DNA of 64,000 nt, taken from positions 1,302,001 through 1,366,000 of the forward strand of contig NZ_CP122954.1 of the NCBI RefSeq assembly GCF_030323545.1. Reading direction: 5' to 3'. Below, piece by piece: positions 27,891 to 38,711 of the stretch (the stretch's first letter is position 1; each line of letters starts with the position of its first letter). This DNA comes from Helicobacter pylori. GTDB taxonomy: Bacteria > Campylobacterota > Campylobacteria > Campylobacterales > Helicobacteraceae. The notes beneath the pieces are model-generated. The model saw nothing but the letters and a program-made list of their open reading frames with translations, made no database searches and was not told the origin of the DNA. A program made the position numbers and the translations under genes.

Positions 27891-28319
27891 AAATTTAAAA
27901 ATAAATCAAGGGCATTTTTAAAATTAATATCAAAAAGCTTTCTAAGAGCAAGCGATAACCTCTAAAAAAGCGCTTCTTTAGGGTTAGGGGGGTTTAGTTT
28001 GGGGGTTGTAATGGGATAACCCCCTACCCCCTTAAAAAATAAGTTTGAAACAAAAAATAAAATTAAAAATCCCATTTTTAAAAAAATAAAAAGTTTTAGT
28101 TATCTTTATTTGATGAGAACAGAGTCAAAAAATACATTTTTTAAATGACTTCTTTTAAGAAATAAAATATTTTATAGGGGTTGTTTTTTTTGAATAAGAA
28201 TAGTTAAAAAACAATCAGTTAAGGTGATTTTTAGCGTTTTTAAGATAACCCATAAGAACAACCCAAACGCTTAAACCCCCTATTTTAACCCCCCCTTAAG
28301 AGAGCTTAGTCATTACCCC
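27891..28319. other. 430-base intergenic region between convergent TauE/SafE and msrAB genes
   Basis: No supported coding frame. The left half holds copy 2 of the intergenic repeat, the middle is AT-rich, and the right end (about 28240-28320) has a partial inverted relative of the same repeat (ATAACCCATAAGAAC...CCCCC). GC-rich and AT-rich blocks alternate, suggesting structured RNA at the two 3' ends. Confidence 0.5.
27945..28085 (+). repeat. Intergenic repeat, copy 2
   Basis: Blocks TAAGAGCAAGCGA, AGCGCTTCTTTAGGGTTAGGGGGG, GTTTGGGGGTTGTAATGGG, TACCCCCTTA and AAAAATCCCATTTTT occur in this order and match copy 1 at 17285-17405 read on the opposite strand. The two copies are therefore an inverted pair about 10.6 kb apart. 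Confidence 0.6.
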
Positions 28320-29399
28320 TTAATGCGTTTTTTTATCCTGGATGTATTTTTTCAATTCACCCCTTTTGATATAAGGGATAAACTCGCCATAACCCTCTTT
28401 TTCCATGTCTTTTAAGGGGATAAACCTTAAAGCCGCGCTGTTGATGCAATACCTTAAGCCCCCTAATTCTTTGGGCCCATCGTTAAACACATGCCCTAAA
28501 TGCGCCTTACCAATACGGCTCAACACTTCAATGCGTTTCCTATTAAGGCTCTCATCGTCTTCGTATTTCACCACATCTTTATTGATAGGCTTAGAAAAGC
28601 TTGGCCACCCGCAACCAGAGTCGTATTTATCCGCTGAAGAAAATAACGGCTCGCCTGTGGTAATATCCACATAAATGCCCTCTTCTTCTTTGTTGTAATA
28701 CTCATTTTCAAAGGGTTTCTCAGTGTGTTTGTTTTGAGTCACCTCATACTGGAGTTTGGTGAGTTTTTTCTTTAAAACTTCATCGCTTGGTTTGGTGTAT
28801 TTATCATCATCCACAATCACTTCATCCGCCTTTTTCAAATCAATATGGCAATAACCACCGGGGTGTTTTTTCAAATAATCCTGGTGGTATTCTTCAGCCC
28901 TCACATAATTTTTTAAAGGCTCCACCTCAATAGCGATTTTGCCTTTCACTTCTTTTTGTAACGCTTTTAAGGCGTGGTCTATCACTTCTTTATCCGCACT
29001 ATTGACATAATAAATCCCTGTGCGATACTGCCTGCCCACATCATTACCTTGCTTATTCACGCTCACCGGATCAATCACCTTAAAATAGTAACGCAACAAT
29101 TTGTCCAAACTGATTTTTTTAGGATCATAAACCACTTTCACGCTTTCAGCATGATCGCTCTCATGCAACTTTTCATAATTCGTGCTTGAAGTCTTGCCGT
29201 TAGCGTAACCAGAGCTTGCATCTATGACGCCATAAATCCTCTCCATATACGCCTCTAGCCCCCAAAAGCACCCCCCAGCCAAGTAAATCACTCTTTCATC
29301 GGTTTTTTGGTGTTTAGCCCCCATGTTTTCATTCGCTTGCATAAACGCTCCTATTAGTAGAAAAAGATAAAAATGTTTCAAGTAAGATAATACTTTCAT
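28320..29399 (-). CDS. msrAB: Exported bifunctional methionine sulfoxide reductase MsrA-MsrB
   Basis: A 359-residue protein with a signal peptide ([15 protein letters not shown]), an MsrA domain with catalytic GGCFWG near residue 44, and an MsrB domain with GCGWPSF and catalytic Cys in [11 protein letters not shown]. MsrA reduces S- and MsrB reduces R-methionine sulfoxide, repairing oxidised proteins; in H. pylori this enzyme protects against oxidants of the host. MsrB zinc-binding CxxC pairs common in other species are absent here. The signal peptide implies action outside the cytoplasm or at the membrane. Corresponds to HP0224. Confidence 0.93.
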   Translation of the reverse strand: MKVLSYLKHFYLFLLIGAFMQANENMGAKHQKTDERVIYLAGGCFWGLEAYMERIYGVIDASSGYANGKTSSTNYEKLHESDHAESVKVVYDPKKISLDKLLRYYFKVIDPVSVNKQGNDVGRQYRTGIYYVNSADKEVIDHALKALQKEVKGKIAIEVEPLKNYVRAEEYHQDYLKKHPGGYCHIDLKKADEVIVDDDKYTKPSDEVLKKKLTKLQYEVTQNKHTEKPFENEYYNKEEEGIYVDITTGEPLFSSADKYDSGCGWPSFSKPINKDVVKYEDDESLNRKRIEVLSRIGKAHLGHVFNDGPKELGGLRYCINSAALRFIPLKDMEKEGYGEFIPYIKRGELKKYIQDKKTH

Positions 29400-29520
29400 T
29401 GAATAACCTTTGTTTTAATTTTAATGGTGTCTGCCATTATAACTAAAAAAGATGGTAATTGCTCTTTAAATTGAGTTTAAATTTCAATAAGGCTTTGTTC
29501 TACTAGGTAACAAAAGTTCA

Positions 29521-30867
29521 TCACATCCATTCAACAATCTTACCCACCACATTGGCTTCATAGCATTTGATAGAGGTTTTTTGATTGGGTTTTTTGGGCA
29601 AAATGGCTTTTAAAAAGCCGTAATTTTCCATTTCTTTCAATCTAGCGTTCAAATTAGGGGCTTCTAAAATCCTGCCATTCAAACTCACTTCGCCCAAAAA
29701 CGCCGTTTTATTGTCAATTTTTCTGTTTTTAAAGCTTGAAAGGATACTGGCAATGACCGCTAAATCGCAAGCCGGCTCGCTAATCTTAATGCCTCCGCTC
29801 ACATTAATGAACACATCATGGCGGTTTAAGGGGATTTCTAGCTTTTTTTCCAATAAAGCAATAAGCATGTTAAGGCGGTTAGTGTCAAACCCGTTCGCTA
29901 ATCGTTTGGGCGCTCCAAAACTGCACTCGCTCACCAACGCCTGAATCTCTAAAATCAACGCCCTTGAGCCTTCTAAAGTGATGGTAATCGCGCTCCCCTC
30001 CATAGGCTCTTCTTTAGAAAAAAACAAGCTTGAAGCTTCTTTAGCGCCCACCAAACCCTGCTCTTTCATCTCAAACAAGCCGATTTCACTCGTAGGGCCA
30101 AAGCGGTTTTTAAAACTCCTTAAAATCCTTAATTCCCTACTGGGATCGCCCTCAAAATACAGCACGCTATCTACCATATGCTCTAGCACTCTAGGCCCTG
30201 CGATGCTCCCTTCTTTAGTGATATGGCCGATGATAAAAATAGCAATATCTCTTGTTTTGGCTAAACGCATGAGTTCAAAAGTGATCTCTCGCACTTGCGA
30301 AATAGAGCCGGGTGCTGAAGAAATCTCTGGCGAATAAAGCGTTTGGATAGAATCAATCACGCAAGCAAAATAATTTTCGCTCTCCATATTAGCCTTAATC
30401 ACAGGCCAATTGATTTCATTGAGCAGATACAATTCTTTTTCTATGCAATCTAATCTAGTGGCGCGCATTTTAATCTGGCTCAAGCTCTCTTCTCCGCTCA
30501 CATACAAAACCTTTTGCTGGTTTTTGGCTAAGCCAGAAGCCACTTTTAAAAGCAGAGTGGATTTCCCCACCCCAGGACTCCCCCCCACTAAATACAACCC
30601 TCCTTTAGCGATCCCCCCACCCAAAACAATATCCAATTCGCTTTGAGTAGAAGAAAACTTAATGACTTCTTCATGCTCAATTGCAGCGATAGAAACGCTT
30701 TTTTGCGCTTTTGAGATCGGGTTTTTAAGCGTGTTTAAAACTTCCTTTTGGGTTTGATTCAATTCTATAAAACTCTCCCATGCGTTGCATTGAACGCACT
30801 TGCCCAGCCACTTAAGGCTTGTAAAACCGCAATGCTGACATTCAAATAAAGAAGTTTTTTTAGCCAA
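29521..30867 (-). CDS. radA: DNA repair protein RadA (Sms)
   Basis: A 448-residue recombination/branch-migration ATPase. It has an N-terminal C4 zinc finger (CQHCG...CVQCNAW), Walker A GSPGVGKSTLLLK, the RadA-specific KNRFG motif (SFKNRFGPTSEIG) and a C-terminal Lon-like domain (VFINVSGGIKISEPACDLAVIASI). The frame is open from GTG 30891, but TTG 30867 (MAKKTSLFECQ) gives the expected protein and has GAGTGG just upstream. It processes recombination intermediates and, in naturally competent species such as H. pylori, helps integrate transformed DNA. Corresponds to HP0223. Confidence 0.92.
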   Translation of the reverse strand: MAKKTSLFECQHCGFTSLKWLGKCVQCNAWESFIELNQTQKEVLNTLKNPISKAQKSVSIAAIEHEEVIKFSSTQSELDIVLGGGIAKGGLYLVGGSPGVGKSTLLLKVASGLAKNQQKVLYVSGEESLSQIKMRATRLDCIEKELYLLNEINWPVIKANMESENYFACVIDSIQTLYSPEISSAPGSISQVREITFELMRLAKTRDIAIFIIGHITKEGSIAGPRVLEHMVDSVLYFEGDPSRELRILRSFKNRFGPTSEIGLFEMKEQGLVGAKEASSLFFSKEEPMEGSAITITLEGSRALILEIQALVSECSFGAPKRLANGFDTNRLNMLIALLEKKLEIPLNRHDVFINVSGGIKISEPACDLAVIASILSSFKNRKIDNKTAFLGEVSLNGRILEAPNLNARLKEMENYGFLKAILPKKPNQKTSIKCYEANVVGKIVEWM

Positions 30868-30978
30868 AATACCACTCTTTTTTAAAATCACACAGCTAAA
30901 GACCAGATAAAAACGGAGTTTTGGTTTTGTTTTCTAGCAAAACTCGTAAAGCTACACTAAAAACAAGTTAAAAAATTA

Positions 30979-31212
30979 TCAAGCGCCATTTTGCTCTATT
31001 TTTCTTAAAGCCTTCAAAATATAGCGTTTGATATAAGATCCCACGCTTTCTTCTTCTTCGTTAGCCATTTTCTCTAGTTTTTGGTATTGCTCATCAGAAA
31101 AATACAAGCTTACAGCACGAGTTTTTTTATTAGCGTCTGCTTTTGGTTTGCGCCCTAGTTTATTTTTAGTGCCCCTTAAGCGAGTTTCATCTGTGTTTTC
31201 TGTCTTTTCCAT
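30979..31212 (-). CDS. Ribbon-helix-helix DNA-binding protein
   Basis: A 77-residue basic protein. A disordered Lys/Arg-rich N-terminus (RGTKNKLGRKPKADANKK) leads into a ribbon-helix-helix fold: strand TRAVSLYFSD, helix EEQYQKLEKMANEE-like, turn, helix ESVGSYIKRYILKALR. This is the Arc/MetJ superfamily; the H. pylori protein HP0222 is of this class. It is likely a small transcription regulator acting as a dimer. The ATG at 31212 is preferred over the TTG just before it. It sits alone between radA and nifU on the minus strand; its operator is not known. Confidence 0.8.
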   Translation of the reverse strand: MEKTENTDETRLRGTKNKLGRKPKADANKKTRAVSLYFSDEQYQKLEKMANEEEESVGSYIKRYILKALRKIEQNGA

Positions 31213-31366
31213 CAAGTTCCTTCAATCATCATCGCAAATCGCTTCAAAATAGCATGCTAGCATAAAAGTAGCGTATAATGAATAATGTTGCAAGCGCTAA
31301 TCATTCCTTATCTTAAGTTTATTAGCACTCGCTCAAAAAAGGCCTTCACCCCCTAAAAATATCAAA

Positions 31367-32347
31367 TCAAATCGGTAACACCCTAATACTGCGATCCAAT
31401 AATTCCTGTAAGGCGTTTTCAATGGCAAATAAAGTCCCGGTAGTCGCGCTCATGCACCCATCGCATGCCCCCATGTAGCGGATATACACATCAATGTAAT
31501 CATCGCTTTCTTTAATGTCTAAAATCTCTAAATCCCCCCCATCCATCATAAGCATCGGGCGGATATTTTCTTCAATGACTTTATCCACGGCTTTAATCTT
31601 TTGAACCATCGTCATTTCCCTGAAAGCCAATTCCCCATTTTGAGATTTATTAGCGGCGGCTTTAAGTTTTTCAGCTTCCATTTCTTCGCGCACTTCTTTA
31701 AGAATATCCACCAGGTAATAATCCCTTTTTTCATGCCCTCCAGGCCTCACACAGCTTTTACAAAAAGCGCCGGCTTTGGTGTAGTTAGTGATTTCTTCAA
31801 CGCTTTTTAAATCATTAAGCCTAATCACTTCTTTAATCGTGCCTAAACTCACCCTAGCGCACTCGCACACGATGATTTCTTCTTCAAAATCTTCAGCGTT
31901 TTTCCCTAAATACATGCCGGCAGCTTTTTTGATCACATCATACGCCATCACCGAGCAGTGCATTTTTTGCCCAGGGACAGCCGGCGTGTCCGGATCGTCT
32001 CTTAAGCCTCTTTCCACATCTAAATTCGTGATTTTTACCGCATCTTGGACTCTTTTATTCAAACACAATTCCACCATCATGTCTGAGCTTGCGATCGCTG
32101 TTCCGCAACCAAAGCTTTTAAACTTCGCATCAACAATCTTATCCGTGCTTTCATCTACAAGCCAATACAATCTCACCGCATCACCGCATGCTTCTGCACC
32201 ATAATCCGCTACAATGAGCTTAGCGTTTTTAGCTTTAGCCTGCTCTTCGGTGATGACCCCTAAATGCGTAGGGTTATCCATGCGCCTTTGAACTTCTTTA
32301 GAATACGCATCCCAGAGAACCGAACCCACTAAATCATGTTTTGCCAT
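31367..32347 (-). CDS. nifU: Iron-sulfur cluster scaffold NifU
   Basis: A 326-residue modular scaffold: an IscU-like domain (about residues 1-125, with GCGTAIASSD and the CSVMAYD cysteine), a central [2Fe-2S] ferredoxin-like BFD domain (CECARVSLG...AFCKSCVRPGG), and a C-terminal Nfu domain with the CxxC of GACDGCMSA. H. pylori uses this NIF-type machinery as its main housekeeping FeS assembly system. It lies 21 bases downstream of nifS on the same strand, forming an operon that supplies sulfur to the scaffold. Corresponds to HP0221. Confidence 0.95.
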   Translation of the reverse strand: MAKHDLVGSVLWDAYSKEVQRRMDNPTHLGVITEEQAKAKNAKLIVADYGAEACGDAVRLYWLVDESTDKIVDAKFKSFGCGTAIASSDMMVELCLNKRVQDAVKITNLDVERGLRDDPDTPAVPGQKMHCSVMAYDVIKKAAGMYLGKNAEDFEEEIIVCECARVSLGTIKEVIRLNDLKSVEEITNYTKAGAFCKSCVRPGGHEKRDYYLVDILKEVREEMEAEKLKAAANKSQNGELAFREMTMVQKIKAVDKVIEENIRPMLMMDGGDLEILDIKESDDYIDVYIRYMGACDGCMSATTGTLFAIENALQELLDRSIRVLPI

Positions 32348-32368
32348 TTTGATTCCTTTATATTCTTT

Positions 32369-33568
<1,200 letters not shown>

Positions 33569-33704
33569 TTATCTAAGTCTAAATTATGATTAAATACAAG
33601 ATATTTTCTTAATTTTAACTTAAAATAAGATGAATTTTTGAAAACATTTTGAGAAATGCGAACATCCTCCTATCAAAAACCAACAACAGCTGCTACCAAG
33701 TCGC

Positions 33705-34166
33705 TTAAGGTTTTTTAGGGGGTCTCCCACGCCTGTCTTTTAAAGCGTCTATCCCCCCTTGTTGGTAACGCTTCTCCCACACATAGAGTTTTTGCAATTG
33801 TTTCGCTACTTCTTTTTTAGTGGGCTTAATGCCCCTAAGGTTATAAAGAGCGGTAACTATAATGGGTTTTGGGACATTAAACCTTTGGATAAATTCCAAA
33901 CAATCTTTTTTGATCTGGGAGTCTTGTTTGTTTTTGGTAATATCCACATGGCTTAAATATTGCAACACGTAAAGGCGTTTTTCTTCAGCTTCTTGCACGA
34001 TTTCTGGGGCTAACTCCATCCCTTGACTAACGCCTTTAAAAAACTTATTTGAAGCCTCTTGGGCGGGATAAACGCTCAAATAAGTTTCTAGTAAAGAAAT
34101 CACTCTTTTTTGCTGTTCCAATAGTGCGTCTATCTTGGTGCTCAAACGATTTATTTTACTTTCCAT
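33705..34166 (-). CDS. Unknown protein with a transposase-like helix-turn-helix tail
   Basis: A protein of about 153 residues. The N-terminal third is a coiled coil (ESKINRLSTKIDALLEQQKRVISLLETY). The C-terminal part, GIKPTKKEVAKQLQ..YVWEKRYQQGGIDALKDRRGRPPKK, closely resembles the winged helix-turn-helix of IS3/IS630-type transposase first ORFs (W.kRy.egG...L.DrrgRp). No catalytic domain is present. The frame extends to 34187, but ATG 34166 seems the better start; neither has a strong ribosome site. Corresponds to HP0219 from memory. It may be a DNA-binding protein derived from a mobile element. Confidence 0.65.
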   Translation of the reverse strand: MESKINRLSTKIDALLEQQKRVISLLETYLSVYPAQEASNKFFKGVSQGMELAPEIVQEAEEKRLYVLQYLSHVDITKNKQDSQIKKDCLEFIQRFNVPKPIIVTALYNLRGIKPTKKEVAKQLQKLYVWEKRYQQGGIDALKDRRGRPPKKP

Positions 34167-34310
34167 GCGTTCAATACTAACCACCAAAAATAAATAACTA
34201 TTTAATCATTAAAAATGATTATTCTAATACCATGCTCCAAATTAAGATGTATTTTTAGGATCATGCTACAATAAAAAACGCAAAACGATTTCAAAGAAAA
34301 AGGGCTTAAA

Positions 34311-34862
34311 ATGAAAACTTTTGAAGTAATGATTCAAACCGATTCAGAAGGGTATTTGGACGCTAAATTTGGCGGTAACGCTCCTAAAGCGTTTCTCAAT
34401 CCAAACGGCTTACCCACTTATTCGCCTAAAATCTCATGGCAAAAAGTGGAAGGCGCTCAAAGCTATGCGTTAGAACTCATCGATCATGACGCTCAAAAAG
34501 TGTGCGGCATGCCGTTTGTCCATTGGGTCGTAGGCAATATCTCTCATAATGTTTTAGAAGAAAACGCTTCCATGATGGATAAAAGGATTACTCAAGGGGT
34601 CAATTCGCTCACTCAAGGCTTTATCCGTTCTTCTCTTAATGAAAGCGAAAAACAACGCTCCAATCTCAATAACAGCGTTTATATCGGCCCCATGCCCCCT
34701 AATAGCGATCACCATTACTTAATCCAAGTGTATGCCCTAGACATTCCTAAACTCGCCTTAAAAGCCCCTTTTTTCTTAGGCGATTTGCATGACAAAATGC
34801 GTGGGCATATCATCGCCATAGGGAGAAAGGAATTTCTATACAAGCGGTTTGTGAGGAAATAG
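34311..34862 (+). CDS. PEBP/YbhB-YbcL family protein
   Basis: A 183-residue protein of the phosphatidylethanolamine-binding protein family. Diagnostic pieces are NPNGLPTYSPKISWQKVEGAQSYALELIDHDA, the PFVHWVVGNIS ligand-site segment, YIGPMPPNSDHHYLIQVYALD, and a C-terminal MRGHIIAIG helix. Bacterial members bind small anions or lipids and their roles are poorly known. The start ATG 34311 has GGGC-type spacing after AAAGG. It is followed by about 180 bases without a gene and then dxr in the opposite orientation. Corresponds to HP0218. Confidence 0.85.
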   Translation: MKTFEVMIQTDSEGYLDAKFGGNAPKAFLNPNGLPTYSPKISWQKVEGAQSYALELIDHDAQKVCGMPFVHWVVGNISHNVLEENASMMDKRITQGVNSLTQGFIRSSLNESEKQRSNLNNSVYIGPMPPNSDHHYLIQVYALDIPKLALKAPFFLGDLHDKMRGHIIAIGRKEFLYKRFVRK

Positions 34863-35043
34863 GCTATAAGCTTGTAGGTTTAGCTCAATGAACTTGTTTA
34901 ACCTTAATATTCTTTCATTTTTTTAAAAAGTGGGGTTTTATGCAACCCTAACGAGATGGATTATAACGCTAGAAATTAGAGCTAAAAGCACCAAAAGCTG
35001 ATTTAAACACGCATCAACTCCTTATCAAACTATTCATTCAACG

Positions 35044-36144
35044 CTACCTATAATTTTTAAAACGCTCCCTAACTTCCCTATCTAACGCCAGCACTTCATC
35101 TAAACTAGAGAGCTTGAAAGGCATTTTAGCGTATGATTCTAAGGCTTGAGAAATGGTTTTAATCAGGCCACCAAAAGCGATTTCTTGATTTAAAAACTTC
35201 TCCATCGCCACTTCATTGCTCGCATTCAGCACCACGCCAAGCTTTGGATTTTCCAACAACAAGTCTTTATAACGCCACAAAGTGTAGCGCTCCATGCTAA
35301 TGGGTTCAAATTTAATCGTGCTTAAAGCGTATAGATCTAGTGGCTTGATAGACGCATTTAAAGAGGCTAACTTCGGATCGATCGCATAGCTTATGGGTAA
35401 TTGCATGTCCGCGCTCGCTAAATGTGCGATGACAGAGTTGTCTTCAAACTCCACCAAAGCATGCACGATAGAGCTTCTTTCAATCAGCGCATCAATCTTT
35501 AAAGACGCGCCAAAAAGCCAATAAGTTTCTAGGATTTCAAAAAGCTTATTGACCATGCTCGCTGAATCAATGGTGATTTTAGATCCCATGCTCCAATTAG
35601 GGTGTTTGAGCGCGTTTTGCGCGTTTTGCATAGGAATAAATTCTAAAGGCGTGTCCCTGAAAGCCCCCCCACTCGCGCTAATGATTAAAGACTTAGGCTT
35701 TAAAGCCTTGTTTTGCAACAACGCCCACAAACCAAAATGCTCGCTATCAATGGGCGTGATTTGTGAAATGTCTAATAAATGCCCCGCACTCACTAAACTC
35801 TCTTTATTCGCTAGGGCTAGTTTTTTGTTAGTTTGCAAGCTTTTAAAGCTCGCCTTTAATCCTGCCACGCCCACAATGGCGTTAATGACTAAATGTGAAA
35901 CGCACTCTTCTATCATCGCATCAATGCCGTCTAGCCCTACAAACACTTCCGCGCCCAAAGGCTCTAAAGCATTCAAATCATTAGGATCTAAAACCGCCAC
36001 TTTCTTGGGTTTGAAAACTTTGATTTGCTCATTGATTAAAGCGATATTTTTCCCACAGCTCAAGGCTTCTATTTCTACCTTGAATTTTTTGGCGATTTTT
36101 AGGGCGTTTTTCCCAATAGAGCCAGTGCTTCCTAAAACAACCAT
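35044..36144 (-). CDS. dxr: 1-deoxy-D-xylulose 5-phosphate reductoisomerase
   Basis: A 366-residue NADPH-dependent enzyme of the non-mevalonate isoprenoid pathway (DXP to MEP), the target of fosmidomycin. The N-terminal nucleotide-binding motif is VLGSTGSIGKNALKI; the substrate/metal region includes ALANKESLV, PIDSEHFG (Asp/Glu metal ligands), ASGGAFRD and HPNWSMGSKITIDSASMVNK. Full length for the H. pylori type. Its start immediately follows the stop of cdsA, so the two are co-transcribed. It feeds the polyprenyl synthase encoded near 10 kb. Corresponds to HP0216. Confidence 0.94.
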   Translation of the reverse strand: MVVLGSTGSIGKNALKIAKKFKVEIEALSCGKNIALINEQIKVFKPKKVAVLDPNDLNALEPLGAEVFVGLDGIDAMIEECVSHLVINAIVGVAGLKASFKSLQTNKKLALANKESLVSAGHLLDISQITPIDSEHFGLWALLQNKALKPKSLIISASGGAFRDTPLEFIPMQNAQNALKHPNWSMGSKITIDSASMVNKLFEILETYWLFGASLKIDALIERSSIVHALVEFEDNSVIAHLASADMQLPISYAIDPKLASLNASIKPLDLYALSTIKFEPISMERYTLWRYKDLLLENPKLGVVLNASNEVAMEKFLNQEIAFGGLIKTISQALESYAKMPFKLSSLDEVLALDREVRERFKNYR

Positions 36145-36945
36145 TCAATCCCCCAAAAACACCGCCGTCTCTTTCCAAATTTCTAAAAAATACAACAACG
36201 CATGCAAGCCTAAAGCCCCAAAAAGCATGGAATCCAATCGGTCTAAAACGCCCCCATGCCCGGGTAAAATCTTACCGCTATCTTTGATCCCGACCTTTCT
36301 TTTCAAATAACTTTCATACAAATCCCCAAACACCGCCACAAGAGCGATTAAAAAGCTGAATAAAAGCGCCATAAAAAAGCCCCCGCTCAATTTCCCCATG
36401 CCCACAAACGATCCTAAAACGCTCGCCAAAGCCACGCCAATCAATGCGCCCTCTAAGGTTTTATTTGGTGAAGTGGGCGTGAAAGGGGTTTTGCCTAAAA
36501 GCTTGCCTCCAAAAAACGCCCCCACATCGCTTGCAACCACCACGACTAAAAGCCAAATGATCGCTACTGCACCAAAATCCTTATAAACCCCAAAAAGTGC
36601 AAAAAACCCAACGCCCGGGTATAAAAAGGGTAAAATGGCTTCGCTATGGTGCGCTTTTCGATAAGCGATAATACTAGCCATGACCATCGCGCTAATAAGA
36701 GCGCATTCTATAGGGTGCCCGTTAAAATACGCCGCTACCCATGACAACACTAAAATGAGATACAAACTAAAGCTCGCTTTAACTTGAAATAGTCTTAACG
36801 CTTCAGAAAACCCTACCACATAAACCCCCCCTAAAACCGCCCAAAACAACAACAAATTGTCCGCATACAAAATCAAGCCTGCCACAATGATTAAAACAAA
36901 CCCTGTAATGTAACGAGATTTTTCTTTAAATAACTCTTCTTTCAC
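36145..36945 (-). CDS. cdsA: Phosphatidate cytidylyltransferase
   Basis: A 266-residue integral membrane enzyme making CDP-diacylglycerol from phosphatidic acid and CTP, the precursor of all phospholipids. Several hydrophobic helices are present, with the family signature near the C-terminus: SDVGAFFGGKLLGKTPFTPTSPNKTLEGA and KRKVGIKDSGKILPGHGGVLDRLDS with catalytic aspartates. It directly abuts dxr downstream and lies 12 bases after the DASS transporter gene. Corresponds to HP0215. Confidence 0.94.
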   Translation of the reverse strand: MKEELFKEKSRYITGFVLIIVAGLILYADNLLLFWAVLGGVYVVGFSEALRLFQVKASFSLYLILVLSWVAAYFNGHPIECALISAMVMASIIAYRKAHHSEAILPFLYPGVGFFALFGVYKDFGAVAIIWLLVVVVASDVGAFFGGKLLGKTPFTPTSPNKTLEGALIGVALASVLGSFVGMGKLSGGFFMALLFSFLIALVAVFGDLYESYLKRKVGIKDSGKILPGHGGVLDRLDSMLFGALGLHALLYFLEIWKETAVFLGD

Positions 36946-36957
36946 TTTTTTCCTTAA

Positions 36958-38616
36958 TCAATTAAATACCAGCGGAACTAAAAAATAGCTGAACGCGCTA
37001 ATCAAAACAACTCCCACTAAATTAAGCCACAAACCGGCTTTAATCATATCCGTTATTTTAACATACCCAGAGCCATAAGCTATCGCATTGGGTGGGGTGG
37101 CTACAGGGAGCATGAACGCGCAAGTCGCGCTCAAGGCTACAGGAATGGTCAATAACAAGCTTTCGCTATTCCCATAACCCATGCCTACTGCAACCCCTCC
37201 AATCACCGGTAAAAACGCCGCAGCAGTGGCGGTGTTAGAAGTGATTTCGGTTAAGAAAATGACCATTAAAGTTACCATGACAATGATGAATAAAATCGGT
37301 AAATGCGAAAATCCAGAGACTAAATGCCCGATCCACAAACTCAACCCGGTTTTAGAAAATTGCACGCTCAAGGCTAACCCACCGCCAAACAAAAGCAACA
37401 CATCCCAAGGGAGTTTTTTGGTGGTGTCCCAATCAATGAGCCTATCGCCCTGATGGTTAGCGGGCAAAATGAATAAAAGTGCAGAAACCCCTATTGCGAT
37501 CACCGAATCAATCCTGTCTATTTTAACGCCCCAAGCTTTTAACATCACGCCTAAAAAAATCCACCCTAAAGATGCCAGGATAAAAATAATCCCCACAGAG
37601 ATTTCCGCCTGACTCAAACGGCCTAGTTTGTTTAACTCTAACCTAACGACTTCCTTACCCCCTGGGATTTCTTTAATCTTTAAAGGGAAAATCACATAAG
37701 TGAGCAAGAGCCACGCTAAAATGAGCATGATAAAGGCTAACGGCGTCCCAAACACCATCCACTGAGCGAAATCAATTTCAATATTGAAAGCGGTTTTCAT
37801 ATAGCCGGCCAATAAAGCGTTAGGCGGCGTGCCAATAAGAGTGCCTAAAGAGCCAATAGAAGCCGCATAAGCGATGCCAAGCATCAAGCAAATACTGAAA
37901 TTCGTGCGATAGATAGTAGTCTTTTCTTGAATGACTTGGGTAATGTCTTTGCCCTTATGCACGATATTACTCATAATACCCCCATGCGCTTTGGTGATTT
38001 CTTCTTTTTGATACCATGAATTAGAGGCGTTTTCTTTGCCAACCAGTTTAGCGACTAATTGCAAAACGCTCATGCCAACAGGGAGCATCATCACCGCCGT
38101 TGCGGTATTGCTCACCCACATAGACAGAAAGCCCGTAGCTATCATGAAACCTAAAATCAACCTCCTAGGGCTTGTGCCTACTAATAAAATAATGCTTAAA
38201 GCGATGCGCGTGTGCAAGTTCCATTTTTGCATGCTTAAAGCTAAAATAAACCCTCCCATAAAAAGAAAGATAATCGGCGATGCGTAAGAAGAGCTGACGC
38301 TAGAGAATTGATCCACGCTAAAGACGCTAAAAAGCACCAAAGGTAAAAGCGCGGTTGCGGGCAAGTCAATGGCTTCAGTCATCCACCATATCCCCATTAA
38401 AACAGCCACCCCAGCCACAACAGGCATCGCCTTATAATTTAAGGAACTGAGCTTGGGGATTTCTTCTGCAATATGAGGCAGTTGAGAATTGAGTGCATAA
38501 TAGATAATAAGCGCGATTAACGCTCCCCCTATGAGACCCAACAAGCGCACGATCTTAGTGCTTTTATCATCGGCGCGCGTATCGGTATGCGTATTGGCAT
38601 GCGAATGATTTTCCAT
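36958..38616 (-). CDS. DASS-family sodium-dependent anion (dicarboxylate) transporter
   Basis: A 552-residue polytopic membrane protein with a His/Thr/Asp-rich cytoplasmic N-terminus and 11 to 13 hydrophobic helices. Family signatures include MGIWWMTEAIDLPATALLPL, GFLSMWVSNTATAVMMLPVG (SNT motif 1), GTLIGTPPNALLAG, and FLTEITSNTATAAAFLPV (SNT motif 2) with ATPPNAIAYGSG. These SNT repeats bind sodium and carboxylate, so uptake of C4-dicarboxylates such as succinate or malate is likely. It heads a minus-strand run with cdsA and dxr. Corresponds to HP0214. Confidence 0.9.
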   Translation of the reverse strand: MENHSHANTHTDTRADDKSTKIVRLLGLIGGALIALIIYYALNSQLPHIAEEIPKLSSLNYKAMPVVAGVAVLMGIWWMTEAIDLPATALLPLVLFSVFSVDQFSSVSSSYASPIIFLFMGGFILALSMQKWNLHTRIALSIILLVGTSPRRLILGFMIATGFLSMWVSNTATAVMMLPVGMSVLQLVAKLVGKENASNSWYQKEEITKAHGGIMSNIVHKGKDITQVIQEKTTIYRTNFSICLMLGIAYAASIGSLGTLIGTPPNALLAGYMKTAFNIEIDFAQWMVFGTPLAFIMLILAWLLLTYVIFPLKIKEIPGGKEVVRLELNKLGRLSQAEISVGIIFILASLGWIFLGVMLKAWGVKIDRIDSVIAIGVSALLFILPANHQGDRLIDWDTTKKLPWDVLLLFGGGLALSVQFSKTGLSLWIGHLVSGFSHLPILFIIVMVTLMVIFLTEITSNTATAAAFLPVIGGVAVGMGYGNSESLLLTIPVALSATCAFMLPVATPPNAIAYGSGYVKITDMIKAGLWLNLVGVVLISAFSYFLVPLVFN

Positions 38617-38711
38617 TTTATTTTACCCTTTAAAATTACTAACCTACATGCTACAATAAAACTTTTTCAAAACTAAGATTTTAGAAAAATCATATCAAAA
38701 TAGGAAAAAGA

